Of a stretch of 64,000 bases of DNA, positions 36,019-44,939 are shown one piece after another (within the stretch, counting starts at the first letter, position 1; every line of letters starts with the position of its first letter). Under the pieces are notes generated by a model. The model was not told where the DNA came from, did not search any database, and was given only the letters and a program-made list of their open reading frames with translations. This DNA comes from Oligoflexus tunisiensis (GTDB lineage Bacteria > Bdellovibrionota_B > Oligoflexia > Oligoflexales > Oligoflexaceae), in NCBI RefSeq assembly GCF_001748245.1, contig NZ_BDFO01000001.1:359740-423739 (forward strand), read 5' to 3'. The position numbers and the translations under genes are program-made.

Positions 36019-37728
36019 ATGTCGAGGTTATTCAAAGATCCCCTGATTGTGGCCGCGCTGGCAACTTTGCCCGCCGCAGCAATAGGGTTTTCCACCGTCA
36101 TCGAATTTCAAAGCTTTGTCGTGCCGCTCTTGGCCGCCGTGCTTTGGATCCTGGTCGTGATCCAGGCCTTCAGCACCAAGGACAGCGGTGAAGTGAAGGA
36201 TAACGGAGAGGCTGACGAGATCCAGCATCTGCAGCTGGAACTGCAAATGGCCACCGACAAGGTTGATCGCATCGCCGAAAAGAAATTGGTTCTTTTGAAG
36301 AACAATCTCGATAAGAAGTATTCCCTGGATAAAAGCTCTCTGGAAACCGCGCTCAAGGAACTTGAAATCGAAAACAACCGTCTGCGCGTACAGCTCGGCG
36401 AACGCAACTCCGATCTGGCCAATATCCGCGTGCAGCTCAACGATCTGAAAGTCGAGCTGGAAGGTCACCGCGAGCGCCTCATCAAGCCCGGCAACAATGA
36501 TGAAGCCGTGAAGCAGAATGAACGCATTCGGCAGCTGCAGTCGCACCTTGCCGAGCGGGATGAGCATCTGGCCGCCCAGGAAAAACTCCTGCGGCACATC
36601 CTGGGTCTGGTCCCCTCCATTCAAAAGCAAATGTCCGCTGTGGTGGAACATACGGAAACCTCGGCCATCGAGATCGGTGATAAGGTCCGCTCCATCTATG
36701 AGAAAGCCCAGGAACACCTGGCGGAATCCAATGAAATCAACAAACAGTTCTCCGGGAGCCTCGGCAAGAACGATGACGAGGAGAAGCTCTCGCTGTCCGG
36801 TGTGATTTCCGTTGCCCTGAAGCTCCTTCAGGAAATGACGGACATGTTGGACGAGAACGGCAAACTGAATCTCCACTTCTCACAGTCGATCCAGACCATC
36901 CTCGAAAGCACGGCGACTATCAACAAGATCACGGAAGATATCCAGTATATCTCCGATCAAACCAACCTGCTCGCTCTGAATGCGGCCATCGAAGCCGCCC
37001 GTGCCGGTGAGCATGGCCGGGGTTTCTCGGTGGTTGCCGAAGAGGTGCGGAAGCTGTCCGATCGGACCAATCAGGCCTCCAACGACATCACCCAGATCGT
37101 CGGCAAGGTGAACGATTCGATCGAAGCCATTTCCAAATCGCTGATCGATAACCGCAGCAAGACCGAAAGCAAGAAGGAGAGCGTGGACAAGGCAGTGAAA
37201 TCCCTGCTGCAGACTGCGCGTGAATCCACAGCTGTCTTCTCGAAGCTGGTGGATTCGTCCGTAATCAGCTCCCAGAGTGTGGCCCATAATATCGATCAGA
37301 TTATTCTGAGTCTGCAGTTCCAGGATATTACCCGTCAGGAGATCGAAGCGGCCGTGGTTCCCATCCGGCAGATTTCCAACCTGGCGGAAGAAATGGTGGC
37401 CAAACTCAGCATGCTGAGCTCCGATACTCTCGGTGATCATCCCATGAAGATGGCGGCTGGTCAGGACTTCATGCCATCCGCGGCACCCAAGGCGCCGACT
37501 TCATCGTCCGGGCGCAAGGCACCGCCGACTTTAAGCTTTGACGATCCTCCCCTCACTGAAGACATGAAAAGCACCACATCGGTGAAAAAACAGGACAGCA
37601 AGCCAGGCGAAGTTCTGGTGTTTGATACGCCGGAAGAAAAAATGCAGAAGGAAGCCGCGCCGGGCGCGAAGGAGGAGGAGGCTGAAGATCAGAAAGGTGC
37701 GGAACGTGGGGATGTTCTGCTCTTCTGA
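36019..37728 (+). CDS. Membrane-anchored coiled-coil protein with methyl-accepting chemotaxis signalling domain
   Basis: A 569-residue protein. Two closely spaced hydrophobic helices at about 9-26 and 31-50 leave almost no periplasmic loop. A long coiled coil follows (to ~220), then an MCP-type signalling hairpin with tip sequence [20 protein letters not shown] at about 310-335, and a low-complexity tail ending GDVLLF. There is no HAMP and no ligand-binding domain, so it probably senses an internal or membrane cue. The start is ATG 36019 after AAGGGA, 20 codons inside the open frame. A sigma28-like site lies upstream. Confidence 0.82.
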   Translation: MSRLFKDPLIVAALATLPAAAIGFSTVIEFQSFVVPLLAAVLWILVVIQAFSTKDSGEVKDNGEADEIQHLQLELQMATDKVDRIAEKKLVLLKNNLDKKYSLDKSSLETALKELEIENNRLRVQLGERNSDLANIRVQLNDLKVELEGHRERLIKPGNNDEAVKQNERIRQLQSHLAERDEHLAAQEKLLRHILGLVPSIQKQMSAVVEHTETSAIEIGDKVRSIYEKAQEHLAESNEINKQFSGSLGKNDDEEKLSLSGVISVALKLLQEMTDMLDENGKLNLHFSQSIQTILESTATINKITEDIQYISDQTNLLALNAAIEAARAGEHGRGFSVVAEEVRKLSDRTNQASNDITQIVGKVNDSIEAISKSLIDNRSKTESKKESVDKAVKSLLQTARESTAVFSKLVDSSVISSQSVAHNIDQIILSLQFQDITRQEIEAAVVPIRQISNLAEEMVAKLSMLSSDTLGDHPMKMAAGQDFMPSAAPKAPTSSSGRKAPPTLSFDDPPLTEDMKSTTSVKKQDSKPGEVLVFDTPEEKMQKEAAPGAKEEEAEDQKGAERGDVLLF

Positions 37729-37733
37729 TGCGA

Positions 37734-39254
37734 TCAGGCCACCTGGGACCGCTGATCCAAGGGAAAAAGCTCCAGCATCGTCAGGAGATTGCCTTTGAAG
37801 ACGCGGCGCAGATTCTCCTCAAATCGATGACCCTCACCCAGAGCCAACCGCTGAAAGATTTCCGATCCCAGATATTCACCGAGATGACGGCTCAGGCCAA
37901 AATCCTGCTGCCTGTCCTTCTCGTTGTATCGGGCCAGGTCCTCCAGAATCCTTTCGGGCTGCCGCAAAAGATCCAGACCTTCCGCTGACACACGCGGCCG
38001 CCTTGGATTCATGATGGAGGCGGCAAGCGTGCCACAGACCTGTCTTTCAATACGCCCCATAAAATTCAAGCGGGCGTCGCGCCGGCGAGACTGCAGCATA
38101 TCATAAAGATAAAACCCTGCGATCTCGGCAAAGCGGTTGATGCTGGGTTCACGGAGCAGGACCGTTCCGGATGGACTGAAGTAAGCGAAGCCATCCATTT
38201 CGCAGCGGCGTTCCGCGGCCGAGAGTTCAGCCCGCGTGAGTTTGAGTTTGGCTTTGATGTAACTCCGGGTGGCCTTGTCGGGTTTGATGTATAAATCAAA
38301 GTGCGAAAGATCCGTGGTGTTGACGTTCAAACCCATGAACTGATTCAAAGCCTTGAGTATATGCAGAAGCTGATAATCGAAATCGTATTGATGCTCGGTA
38401 TAAAGATCGAAGTCATCCCCGTGCGTGCCATCCCAGCTCGCGTGAAATTCCTCCCACATGGCGAGCGACTGCCACTTGATCCAGGGCGCTGTGTTCAGCA
38501 CGCAGAAAAAATCCTGAGCGAGCTGCAGATAATCCGTACTGTCGAGTGGCAGCTCCTTTGAACTGAAGGCATACTCGTCGATGTTATTGACGACGCGAAC
38601 CGACTTGATGGCGGGATTCAAGTGCGCGAGCAGATGCTGATCGGCGAGGTGATATTCGCCAATCAGGCAAAGGCAGAGATGCTGGGGATTGTTAGCGGCC
38701 CACTCGTTCAGTATGCGCGCGGCAAAGGCGTCGCGTCGTGTCAGGCGATTCGGTGTATCAAACTGGGAGTTGATGCCGCAGACGCGTATCCTTTGCTCCG
38801 CACAAAATGCGACGATGGGCTGATAATTTTCCCAGGGAAAACCCCATTTGTTATGGTAGTCGATGCATTTCAGGAATTTGTCTTCCGGCAAACGTCCGGC
38901 CAGGAACTCGTCGATGACCGGTTGATCCTCGGCATTGAAAATTTCCAGCGCCACCATCAAAGGACGCTGGGGTTCGCGGTTGCGAATGTGCCGCAAAATC
39001 CTGAGAAATCCGCGTTGTGATTGTCTTAAGGTGTGGAAGTCGCCAAACAGCGTGATTTGCGCTGCCGTCATGCGCGTTGCCAGCTGATCAATACTGCTCG
39101 CCAGGTACGTCGATGGCAATGACGCCTGAAAATTGCGGGAATAGGCGGCAATTTCTGCAGTATTCATGGACGTGATATGCTGCGTCGCTTGAATCGCATG
39201 CCGATAAAGTTCCTGATGAAAGGACTGTAACTTATGCAATGCACTGCTGGGCAC
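37734..39254 (-). CDS. ChaN-like (Tiki/heme-binding uptake superfamily) protein without obvious signal peptide
   Basis: A 506-residue protein whose residues ~55-290 match the ChaN/PF04187 fold: TLFGDFHTLRQSQ near the N-terminus, MVALEIFNAEDQPVIDEFLAG and CLCLIGEYHLADQHLLAHL, holding the conserved His/Glu positions. The extra C-terminal 230 residues are unassigned. No signal peptide is seen, unlike typical ChaN lipoproteins. Start: GTG 39254 with GAGGT upstream; TTG 39266 is the alternative. Substrate unknown. Confidence 0.7.
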   Translation of the reverse strand: MPSSALHKLQSFHQELYRHAIQATQHITSMNTAEIAAYSRNFQASLPSTYLASSIDQLATRMTAAQITLFGDFHTLRQSQRGFLRILRHIRNREPQRPLMVALEIFNAEDQPVIDEFLAGRLPEDKFLKCIDYHNKWGFPWENYQPIVAFCAEQRIRVCGINSQFDTPNRLTRRDAFAARILNEWAANNPQHLCLCLIGEYHLADQHLLAHLNPAIKSVRVVNNIDEYAFSSKELPLDSTDYLQLAQDFFCVLNTAPWIKWQSLAMWEEFHASWDGTHGDDFDLYTEHQYDFDYQLLHILKALNQFMGLNVNTTDLSHFDLYIKPDKATRSYIKAKLKLTRAELSAAERRCEMDGFAYFSPSGTVLLREPSINRFAEIAGFYLYDMLQSRRRDARLNFMGRIERQVCGTLAASIMNPRRPRVSAEGLDLLRQPERILEDLARYNEKDRQQDFGLSRHLGEYLGSEIFQRLALGEGHRFEENLRRVFKGNLLTMLELFPLDQRSQVA

Positions 39255-39344
39255 AGCGAACCTCAAACAATGAGATAGGTAAGCCGTTGAATCGGCTTTA
39301 TCACTTTCAGATGGGGCGTGGAAGCTCTAAAAATAGTTTACCAC

Positions 39345-39375
39345 AATAAGAAAGGCTCCCCGGGAAGGGAACCTT
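39345..39375 (-). terminator. Intrinsic terminator downstream of the exported protein gene
   Basis: Leftward AAGGTTCCC/GGGAGCCTT (39352-39360 and 39367-39375; one G-T pair), 6-base loop, then TCTTATT. Confidence 0.78.
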
Positions 39376-39404
39376 CTCAGTCCGGAGAGTGGAGAGGAAA
39401 GATA

Positions 39405-40478
39405 TTATTTTTTGGTGTTTGTTAAGTCTTCAGGTGCGAAATAAAATCCACCCAAGGGAGAATCCTGTTCAGGATCCATGCCGGGAAAAATGTAGTTACA
39501 ACGCAGACCTGTCTTGCCGCGAACCAGCCAGCCCAGTTTTATCAAGGCTTCCGCGCGGGTGAGGCAGCGCTCCTGCAGAACACTGGTGACTTCCTGCTTT
39601 TCCACGACTTCGCGAATGAGGATGCCGGTTCCTTCCTTGGTCAAAAGACTGCCGATATAAGCGATGCTATTTACCTTTAAGGTATCGTTCAGAGTTTTAA
39701 CCAGTTCCGCTTGCGATACGATGCCGTTCCTTGCGTCAATGATTTGACGTTGGCGGGGATAGATCAGGAGATCCTCGCCGGCGAGAAGTTTTTGCGCGAC
39801 ATCAAGAGCGAAGTAGGCAGGAATCTTTTGATTCGCTTTGAATCGCTCTTCTGCACGTTGCACCCAGACCTCTGCATCCTCACCTTGCTGGGTCCATTGC
39901 TGAAGCCGCAGGGCGGTGGCATACATTCGACCCTTGTCGGGAGCCACGGACAGCATGATGCGACCGAGTTCGTTCTGCCCCATAATCTGGAGCCAGACTG
40001 CGTACTGCGTTTCATAACCATTTTGCGCGATGAGGGTCGCGCCGCCGCTTTCCGGACAGGAATCGAGGATGGCTTTGCGTGCGTTGGGAATGGTAATACG
40101 CCACACGCGGAAGACAGAAAACTGCCAGGGCGTGTTATAGCGATTTTTCAGGATCGCCTGGATCTTTTCGCCAAGATCCTTGGTTCTTTTAGCCCTGGGA
40201 TGAAACAAACCCTGGATTTTTTCCCAGCGGTCGTCACGGATCGACTCCAGAAATTCATTCAGGAGATTGTGCAGACGGATTTCCTGAGTCTGCAGGGCGA
40301 CACCGGGGCCTTTGGAGATCAATTCACATTGCGGCAGGCGGGGTGGGGGCGGTGTGGCTTCTTTTGCAGAAAGAGAAGGGCTGGTGAGAAGGAGCCCCAA
40401 CAGCCCGCAGAGAGGCATGAAAGATTTATTTCGCCGCGCAACTCCCGCAACCCGAACTTTTTCCAGAAAGGTCAACAA
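39405..40478 (-). CDS. Exported protein of unknown function
   Basis: A 357-residue protein with basic N-terminus and a hydrophobic signal segment (PLCGLLGLLLTSPSLSA, ~22-38) then a proline-rich junction (EATPPPPRLPQCE). The mature part is mixed helix/strand with three to four cysteines and no recognised motif; it ends FYFAPEDLTNTKK. The start is uncertain: TTG 40478 behind GGGAG (overlapping the upstream small gene by 53 bases) or ATG 40418, which would leave a signal peptide lacking positive charge. Confidence 0.6.
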   Translation of the reverse strand: MLTFLEKVRVAGVARRNKSFMPLCGLLGLLLTSPSLSAKEATPPPPRLPQCELISKGPGVALQTQEIRLHNLLNEFLESIRDDRWEKIQGLFHPRAKRTKDLGEKIQAILKNRYNTPWQFSVFRVWRITIPNARKAILDSCPESGGATLIAQNGYETQYAVWLQIMGQNELGRIMLSVAPDKGRMYATALRLQQWTQQGEDAEVWVQRAEERFKANQKIPAYFALDVAQKLLAGEDLLIYPRQRQIIDARNGIVSQAELVKTLNDTLKVNSIAYIGSLLTKEGTGILIREVVEKQEVTSVLQERCLTRAEALIKLGWLVRGKTGLRCNYIFPGMDPEQDSPLGGFYFAPEDLTNTKK

Positions 40479-40701
40479 GCTCCCAACTCCCGAATTCGGC
40501 GTTGATCAGATCGAGCGCATCATCAAGATATTCCTGCTCAACAGTGAATAATTCTTTCATGATATGGGTTTCCAAACAATAGGCATTGTACGTGTAGATA
40601 TTATCATCGGGGTCGTAAATCAGGCTCACACCAGCCTGCCGGTCCTCAAAGCGATAGACTTTTTCCATAAAGTTCAGATCATTCAGTTGTTCGCCTCGCA
40701 T
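40426..40701 (-). CDS. Small protein with C-terminal CGSCAAK motif
   Basis: A 91-residue acidic protein (RAGVSLIYDPDDNIYTYNAY, EQEYLDDALDLINAEFGSW) ending in SSGCGSCAAK, a possible metal- or thiol-reactive pair. ATG 40701 has GGAGG upstream and starts right after the purN stop, so it belongs to the fmt-purN unit. No family recognised. Confidence 0.65.
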   Translation of the reverse strand: MRGEQLNDLNFMEKVYRFEDRQAGVSLIYDPDDNIYTYNAYCLETHIMKELFTVEQEYLDDALDLINAEFGSWELVDLSGKSSGCGSCAAK

Positions 40702-40702
40702 T

Positions 40703-41326
40703 TCAGGCCTCCATCGTGAAAATGGTTCCGTCGGCCAAGGGTAGCGAACCTCGGCACAAACGATCAAGGACTTCCGGATAAAGTCGACATTCGCTGCTAA
40801 AGACCTTGGCTGCGATCGCCTCAGGATCGGCAAGTCCTTCGATCGGCACCCGGATCTGGGCAATGATCGAACCTTCGTCGTAATGTTCGTTCACAAAGTG
40901 AATGGTGGCGCCCGTCACAACGTCCCGATTTCCATGCACGGCGCGATGTACATGCATTCCATACATGCCCTTGCCACCATACTGGGGTAAAAGCGCCGGA
41001 TGAATGTTGATCACCCGATTTTCAAAACCAGGAATGCTGGGAAAGGGCTTGAGAAAGCCACCGAGAGCGATCCAATCGATCTCTTCATCCCGCAGCCATT
41101 GCGCGAGTTCGCTTCGAAGGTCAGGACCGGCATTTTTTCCGAAAGTTCCGACAAAGACCGGGAGACCCAGCTCATGGGCAATGTCCACGCCGGTGCAATC
41201 CTCGCGTGAGCTGATCACGCCCGCGATGCGGTAGGACCGGCGCGACTCCTGGGAAACCAGATTCTTCAAAGTGCGGCCGCCGCCGGATAAGGCCAGGGCG
41301 ACCCGCTTGGGTTCAATTGGGGCCAT
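40703..41326 (-). CDS. purN: Phosphoribosylglycinamide formyltransferase
   Basis: A 207-residue GART enzyme adding formyl from 10-formyl-THF to GAR in purine synthesis. Catalytic residues: Asn and His in INIHPALLPQYGGKGMYG, Asp in HYDEGSIIAQ. It uses ALSGGGRTLKNL where many PurN have SGxGSNL. Its ATG shares one base with the fmt stop (TGATG). Confidence 0.9.
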   Translation of the reverse strand: MAPIEPKRVALALSGGGRTLKNLVSQESRRSYRIAGVISSREDCTGVDIAHELGLPVFVGTFGKNAGPDLRSELAQWLRDEEIDWIALGGFLKPFPSIPGFENRVINIHPALLPQYGGKGMYGMHVHRAVHGNRDVVTGATIHFVNEHYDEGSIIAQIRVPIEGLADPEAIAAKVFSSECRLYPEVLDRLCRGSLPLADGTIFTMEA

Positions 41327-42276
41327 CAGTAAAACCTCCCCTCATCCTGAATCCGTGCGCCATTCCAAAAGGACATGGCATCCAAAGATTTGGAACCGGC
41401 GGGCTTCAGTTGCCTGATCCAGAGCGGATGCGTGCCGGTTCCGACCAACAGCGCCTTGGCCTTGCGGTCCAGGCGGAAAACACCAGGCTCAAGACGCGGA
41501 ACATCCGCACTGGCCGGCTCCATATCCTCGATCACGACCCTGGCATCCTGCCAGAAGCAGAAGGATCCTGGCCAGGGCTTGTAGGCTCGAAATTCATTCA
41601 CAAGCTTATCCACAGGTTGTCCCCAGGAAATTTGACCGTCTGTCTTGGCAATCTTCTTACAGAAGGTGACAGCACTGGGATCCTGTGGCGTGCCAATAAA
41701 GTCAGGATCACGCAAGCGGTCGAGCGCCTGGAGGAGCAGGGAACCACTGGCGGCAAAAAGCCGGTGAGTTAGACTGGCGGCATATTCCTGAGGTTCAATG
41801 GCGAACTTTTCCTGCAGAATGATGTTTCCCGCATCCAGCGCTTTGACCGTAAAGAGGATGGTCACAGCGGTTTCCTTCAGCCCATCCAGCAGGGCGGCAG
41901 GAACCGGTGTCGCGCCACGGTAGGCAGGCAGGGCCGAGGGATGAATATTGATCGTGGCCCGCTTCGGTATTTTCAGGAAATTTTCGCTGAGAATTTGCCC
42001 GTAGGCGGCGGTGATGATGATATCAGGTGCCGCCTGCCTCAGGATATCCAGGAATTCGGCTGCGCTCGCTTTTTCCGGCTGCCAAACCGTTAATCCCTGC
42101 TCCTTGGCAAAAGCAGCCACAGGAGGATCGGTCAAAACCTGCTTGCGCCCAGCCGGACGAGCGGGCTGACTCACCACGCCCAGAAGTGCATCCTGAGCGC
42201 TGCTGCGACAATGCTCCATCAAAGTCCGCAGCGGACTCACGACTTCCTCGGGTGAACCCATGAATATGATTTTCAT
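41326..42276 (-). CDS. fmt: Methionyl-tRNA formyltransferase
   Basis: A 316-residue enzyme formylating initiator Met-tRNA. It begins MKIIFMGSPEEVVSPL, has INIHPSALPAYRGATPVPAA (Asn/His) and KALDAGNIILQE (Asp), and a C-terminal beta-barrel. It lacks def (deformylase) as a neighbour and is instead followed by purN, another 10-formyl-THF user. The start at 42276 matches the family; the open frame extends 21 codons further without support. Confidence 0.93.
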   Translation of the reverse strand: MKIIFMGSPEEVVSPLRTLMEHCRSSAQDALLGVVSQPARPAGRKQVLTDPPVAAFAKEQGLTVWQPEKASAAEFLDILRQAAPDIIITAAYGQILSENFLKIPKRATINIHPSALPAYRGATPVPAALLDGLKETAVTILFTVKALDAGNIILQEKFAIEPQEYAASLTHRLFAASGSLLLQALDRLRDPDFIGTPQDPSAVTFCKKIAKTDGQISWGQPVDKLVNEFRAYKPWPGSFCFWQDARVVIEDMEPASADVPRLEPGVFRLDRKAKALLVGTGTHPLWIRQLKPAGSKSLDAMSFWNGARIQDEGRFY

Positions 42277-42348
42277 TTGAACCTCGCGCGTCGAGTGGCG
42301 ATGGGCTGAAAATATGCCACGGACAGCGCGCGGGAACAAGGAGAGAGT

Positions 42349-43113
42349 TCAGGGCACGTTTTTAGGCAGGCCTTTGCATTCTTCAAATTGGCCGCGCAGT
42401 GCGACGTTGATTTCCTTGAGGAGTTCATACTCCTTCGCGGATTTGATGCGGCCATAGTATTCGGAGAGTTCCACCGATCGATCCGGATTCATCAGCGCGA
42501 GAATCTGGGTGGTCTGCTTTTGGGGAAAGCGATTGAAGAGGGACACCACGAGATCCTTATCCAGTTTTTCAAAGACCGCCGCGGCCTTCTTGGCCTCCAT
42601 TTTTTGATAGAATTCGACGAGCTTATTGAGGCGATCGCCCTGCAGCTCCTTTTCCTTCTGGAGAGTCTGTTGGAAGAAGATCATCTCGTCCTCGAGTTTC
42701 TTGATTTTCTCGTCGACCGATTTTTCCAGGTTCTTGAGCTGGGCTTCGCGGGTGCTGAGGATATGAATACGGTTTTCAACCTGGCTCTGTTTGCGTTCGA
42801 GCATGGTGAAGTAGCGACCCACTTCATCCTTGCTCATGCCTTCGGTATTGATCTTCGGCAGATTCAGCAGATCATCGAGAAAGCTGCGACGCTTCTTCTC
42901 CACGACCTCGGTCTCATCCGCCGGCGCCTCGGGAACCTCGGGCACGGCGGTCTCCCCCGGGACGGCGGCCTGCTCCGTCTGGCCCCAGAGAGGTTTATCC
43001 CCGAAGGTAATGAACTGGCTGTCACCGAGCATGACGTAGCTGATCACCGCCACTTTCATAAGAATGATGGACGGGATACTGTAACGGGTCAAAAGCTGAG
43101 CGGCGGTGGACAT
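42349..43113 (-). CDS. motE: MotE-family flagellar protein
   Basis: A 254-residue protein: one N-terminal membrane anchor (PSIILMKVAVISYVML), an Ala/Pro/Glu linker, a coiled coil (ENRIHILSTREAQLKNLEKS), and a C-terminal MgtE-N-like helical domain (EAKKAAAVFEKLDKDLVVSLFNRFPQ). This is the MotE architecture, a periplasmic chaperone for the stator protein MotC in some alpha-proteobacteria; the name rests on family resemblance. Last gene of the flagellar operon. Confidence 0.78.
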   Translation of the reverse strand: MSTAAQLLTRYSIPSIILMKVAVISYVMLGDSQFITFGDKPLWGQTEQAAVPGETAVPEVPEAPADETEVVEKKRRSFLDDLLNLPKINTEGMSKDEVGRYFTMLERKQSQVENRIHILSTREAQLKNLEKSVDEKIKKLEDEMIFFQQTLQKEKELQGDRLNKLVEFYQKMEAKKAAAVFEKLDKDLVVSLFNRFPQKQTTQILALMNPDRSVELSEYYGRIKSAKEYELLKEINVALRGQFEECKGLPKNVP

Positions 43114-43122
43114 GGCTCACTC

Positions 43123-43572
43123 CTATTCCTTGCGCCGGTTCATCGAGATGGCAAACTCATCCAGCTGCTTTTGTTCCTGGATCTTCATCTGCTTCATATG
43201 CTGTTCCAAATAACGTTCATCGAGGTGTTCGAGCATCTTCATGCGCTTCTGGGCTTCCGCCACCATCAGCCGCTGATGACGCTCCTCCTCTTCCACGGCG
43301 CGCAGGGTCATGAGCCGCTGATACCATTGCGCCTTGGCATAATCCACGCCCAGCTCCAGGGCCGTGAGCATTTTGCGTTCGGAACTCTGGCGTTCGCGGT
43401 TCAATTTCTCCACACCCTCAATATAGGTCCGCTGCGACTGCATGAGAGCCTCGGCTGCCTCCTCGCGTTTCAGCTGGATCCGATTAAGTACGGCGGTCTC
43501 CTGATCGAGCTGCAGCTTGCGGATCTTGATCAAGGGCTGGAGCTTTTGCATTTTCTGTTTGGGCTTGGTCAT
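43123..43572 (-). CDS. fliJ: Flagellar export protein FliJ
   Basis: A 149-residue, almost entirely coiled-coil protein (KLQPLIKIRKLQLDQETAVL, RMKMLEHLDERYLEQHM) of FliJ size, in the usual place after fliI. FliJ is the central stalk of the flagellar export ATPase. Sequence is poorly conserved, so the call rests on position and coiled coil. Confidence 0.85.
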   Translation of the reverse strand: MTKPKQKMQKLQPLIKIRKLQLDQETAVLNRIQLKREEAAEALMQSQRTYIEGVEKLNRERQSSERKMLTALELGVDYAKAQWYQRLMTLRAVEEEERHQRLMVAEAQKRMKMLEHLDERYLEQHMKQMKIQEQKQLDEFAISMNRRKE

Positions 43573-43577
43573 GGTTA

Positions 43578-44939
43578 TCAGCCGCCTTTATGCGACATGC
43601 CCGAGAGCACGCGTCGCAGTCCGTTCATGGCATCGTCCATGCGGGTCGCTTCATGGATGCCCTGCTTCAGGAAGGCTTCCATCAAAGGCATGATCCGCAG
43701 CGCCTCGTCGAGTTTGGGGTTGGTGCCGGGATGATAGGCACCGATCTGAATCATATCGAGACTGCTGTTATAGGCACCCAGGAGTTCCCGGAAATAGTTG
43801 GCCTGTTGCCAGTGGGTCTGGGAAACGATATCGGTCATCACACGGCTGGCGCTGGAGGTGATGTCGATGGCCGGAAAATGACCCTTCATGGCCAGCTCAC
43901 GGGTGAGGTTGATATGGCCATCCAGGATGGAACGCACGGCATCGGCAATGGGGTCGTTGAAATCATCGCCATCCACCAGCACGGTATAGAGTCCGCTGAT
44001 GGGACCGCTGCCCTCAGGTTGGGGGCCGGCACGCTCCAAAAGCTTCGGGAGCAGGGAGAAGACCGAAGGCGTATAACCCTTGGTGGTCGGAGGTTCACCC
44101 ACGGCGTTGCCGATTTCCCTTTGGGCCATGGCCACGCGGGTCAGACTATCCACCATCAGCATCACCCGTTTGCCCTGGGCCGAGAAATATTCGGCGATGG
44201 TTTGGGCGAGCTTGGCTCCACGAATGCGCATCAGCGGGGATTGATCGCCTGTGACGATCACCACCACCGAACGCTTCAACCCTTCCGGTCCCAGGTCGCG
44301 TTCAATGAATTCGCGCACCTCACGACCGCGCTCGCCGATGAGGGCGATGACGTTCACATCAGCTTCACTATGTTTGGCGATCATGCCCATGAGCACGGAT
44401 TTTCCCACACCCGAGCCGGCACTGATCCCGATGCGCTGGCCTTCACCAAAGGTGAGCAGGGCATCCATGGCCCGAATGCCGAGGCTCAGGGGGCGTTCGA
44501 TACGCGCCCTCTCAATGGGATTCGGCGCGGGTCGATCGATTTCAAAGACTTCACTGGACTCGGGGATCACCATGGTGCCGCCGTCGAGCCGATTCATAAA
44601 GGCGTCGATGACATGCCCGAGCAAAAATTCGCCCACAGGAACCTGGGTGAACGAACGCACGGCCTGAATGGTGGAACCCGGCGATACACCGTTCAAGTGC
44701 GAATAGGGCAGAAGGAGAACGCGATCCCGACGGAAACCCACCACCTCGGCGATGATGGGATCCTTGCGATCGTTGGCTTTGATGCTGACGATCGAACCCA
44801 CGTGACAGCCGGGAAGGGTGGCTTCGATCAGGGTGCCGACGATTTCCGCAACCTTGCCATGAAAGGACCAGGGAATGGACTGAAAACTGGTCTTCAGATG
44901 ACCCGCATCGAGACGCCGCAGATTGCGCAGATCTTGCAT
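43578..44939 (-). CDS. fliI: Flagellum-specific ATPase FliI
   Basis: A 453-residue F1-beta-like export ATPase. Walker A SAGSGVGKSVLMGMIA, Walker B-like RVMLMVDSLTRVAMAQ, and SGLYTVLVDGDDFNDPI are typical. It energises type III export with FliH and FliJ. Its ATG overlaps the fliH stop (TAATG). Confidence 0.96.
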   Translation of the reverse strand: MQDLRNLRRLDAGHLKTSFQSIPWSFHGKVAEIVGTLIEATLPGCHVGSIVSIKANDRKDPIIAEVVGFRRDRVLLLPYSHLNGVSPGSTIQAVRSFTQVPVGEFLLGHVIDAFMNRLDGGTMVIPESSEVFEIDRPAPNPIERARIERPLSLGIRAMDALLTFGEGQRIGISAGSGVGKSVLMGMIAKHSEADVNVIALIGERGREVREFIERDLGPEGLKRSVVVIVTGDQSPLMRIRGAKLAQTIAEYFSAQGKRVMLMVDSLTRVAMAQREIGNAVGEPPTTKGYTPSVFSLLPKLLERAGPQPEGSGPISGLYTVLVDGDDFNDPIADAVRSILDGHINLTRELAMKGHFPAIDITSSASRVMTDIVSQTHWQQANYFRELLGAYNSSLDMIQIGAYHPGTNPKLDEALRIMPLMEAFLKQGIHEATRMDDAMNGLRRVLSGMSHKGG

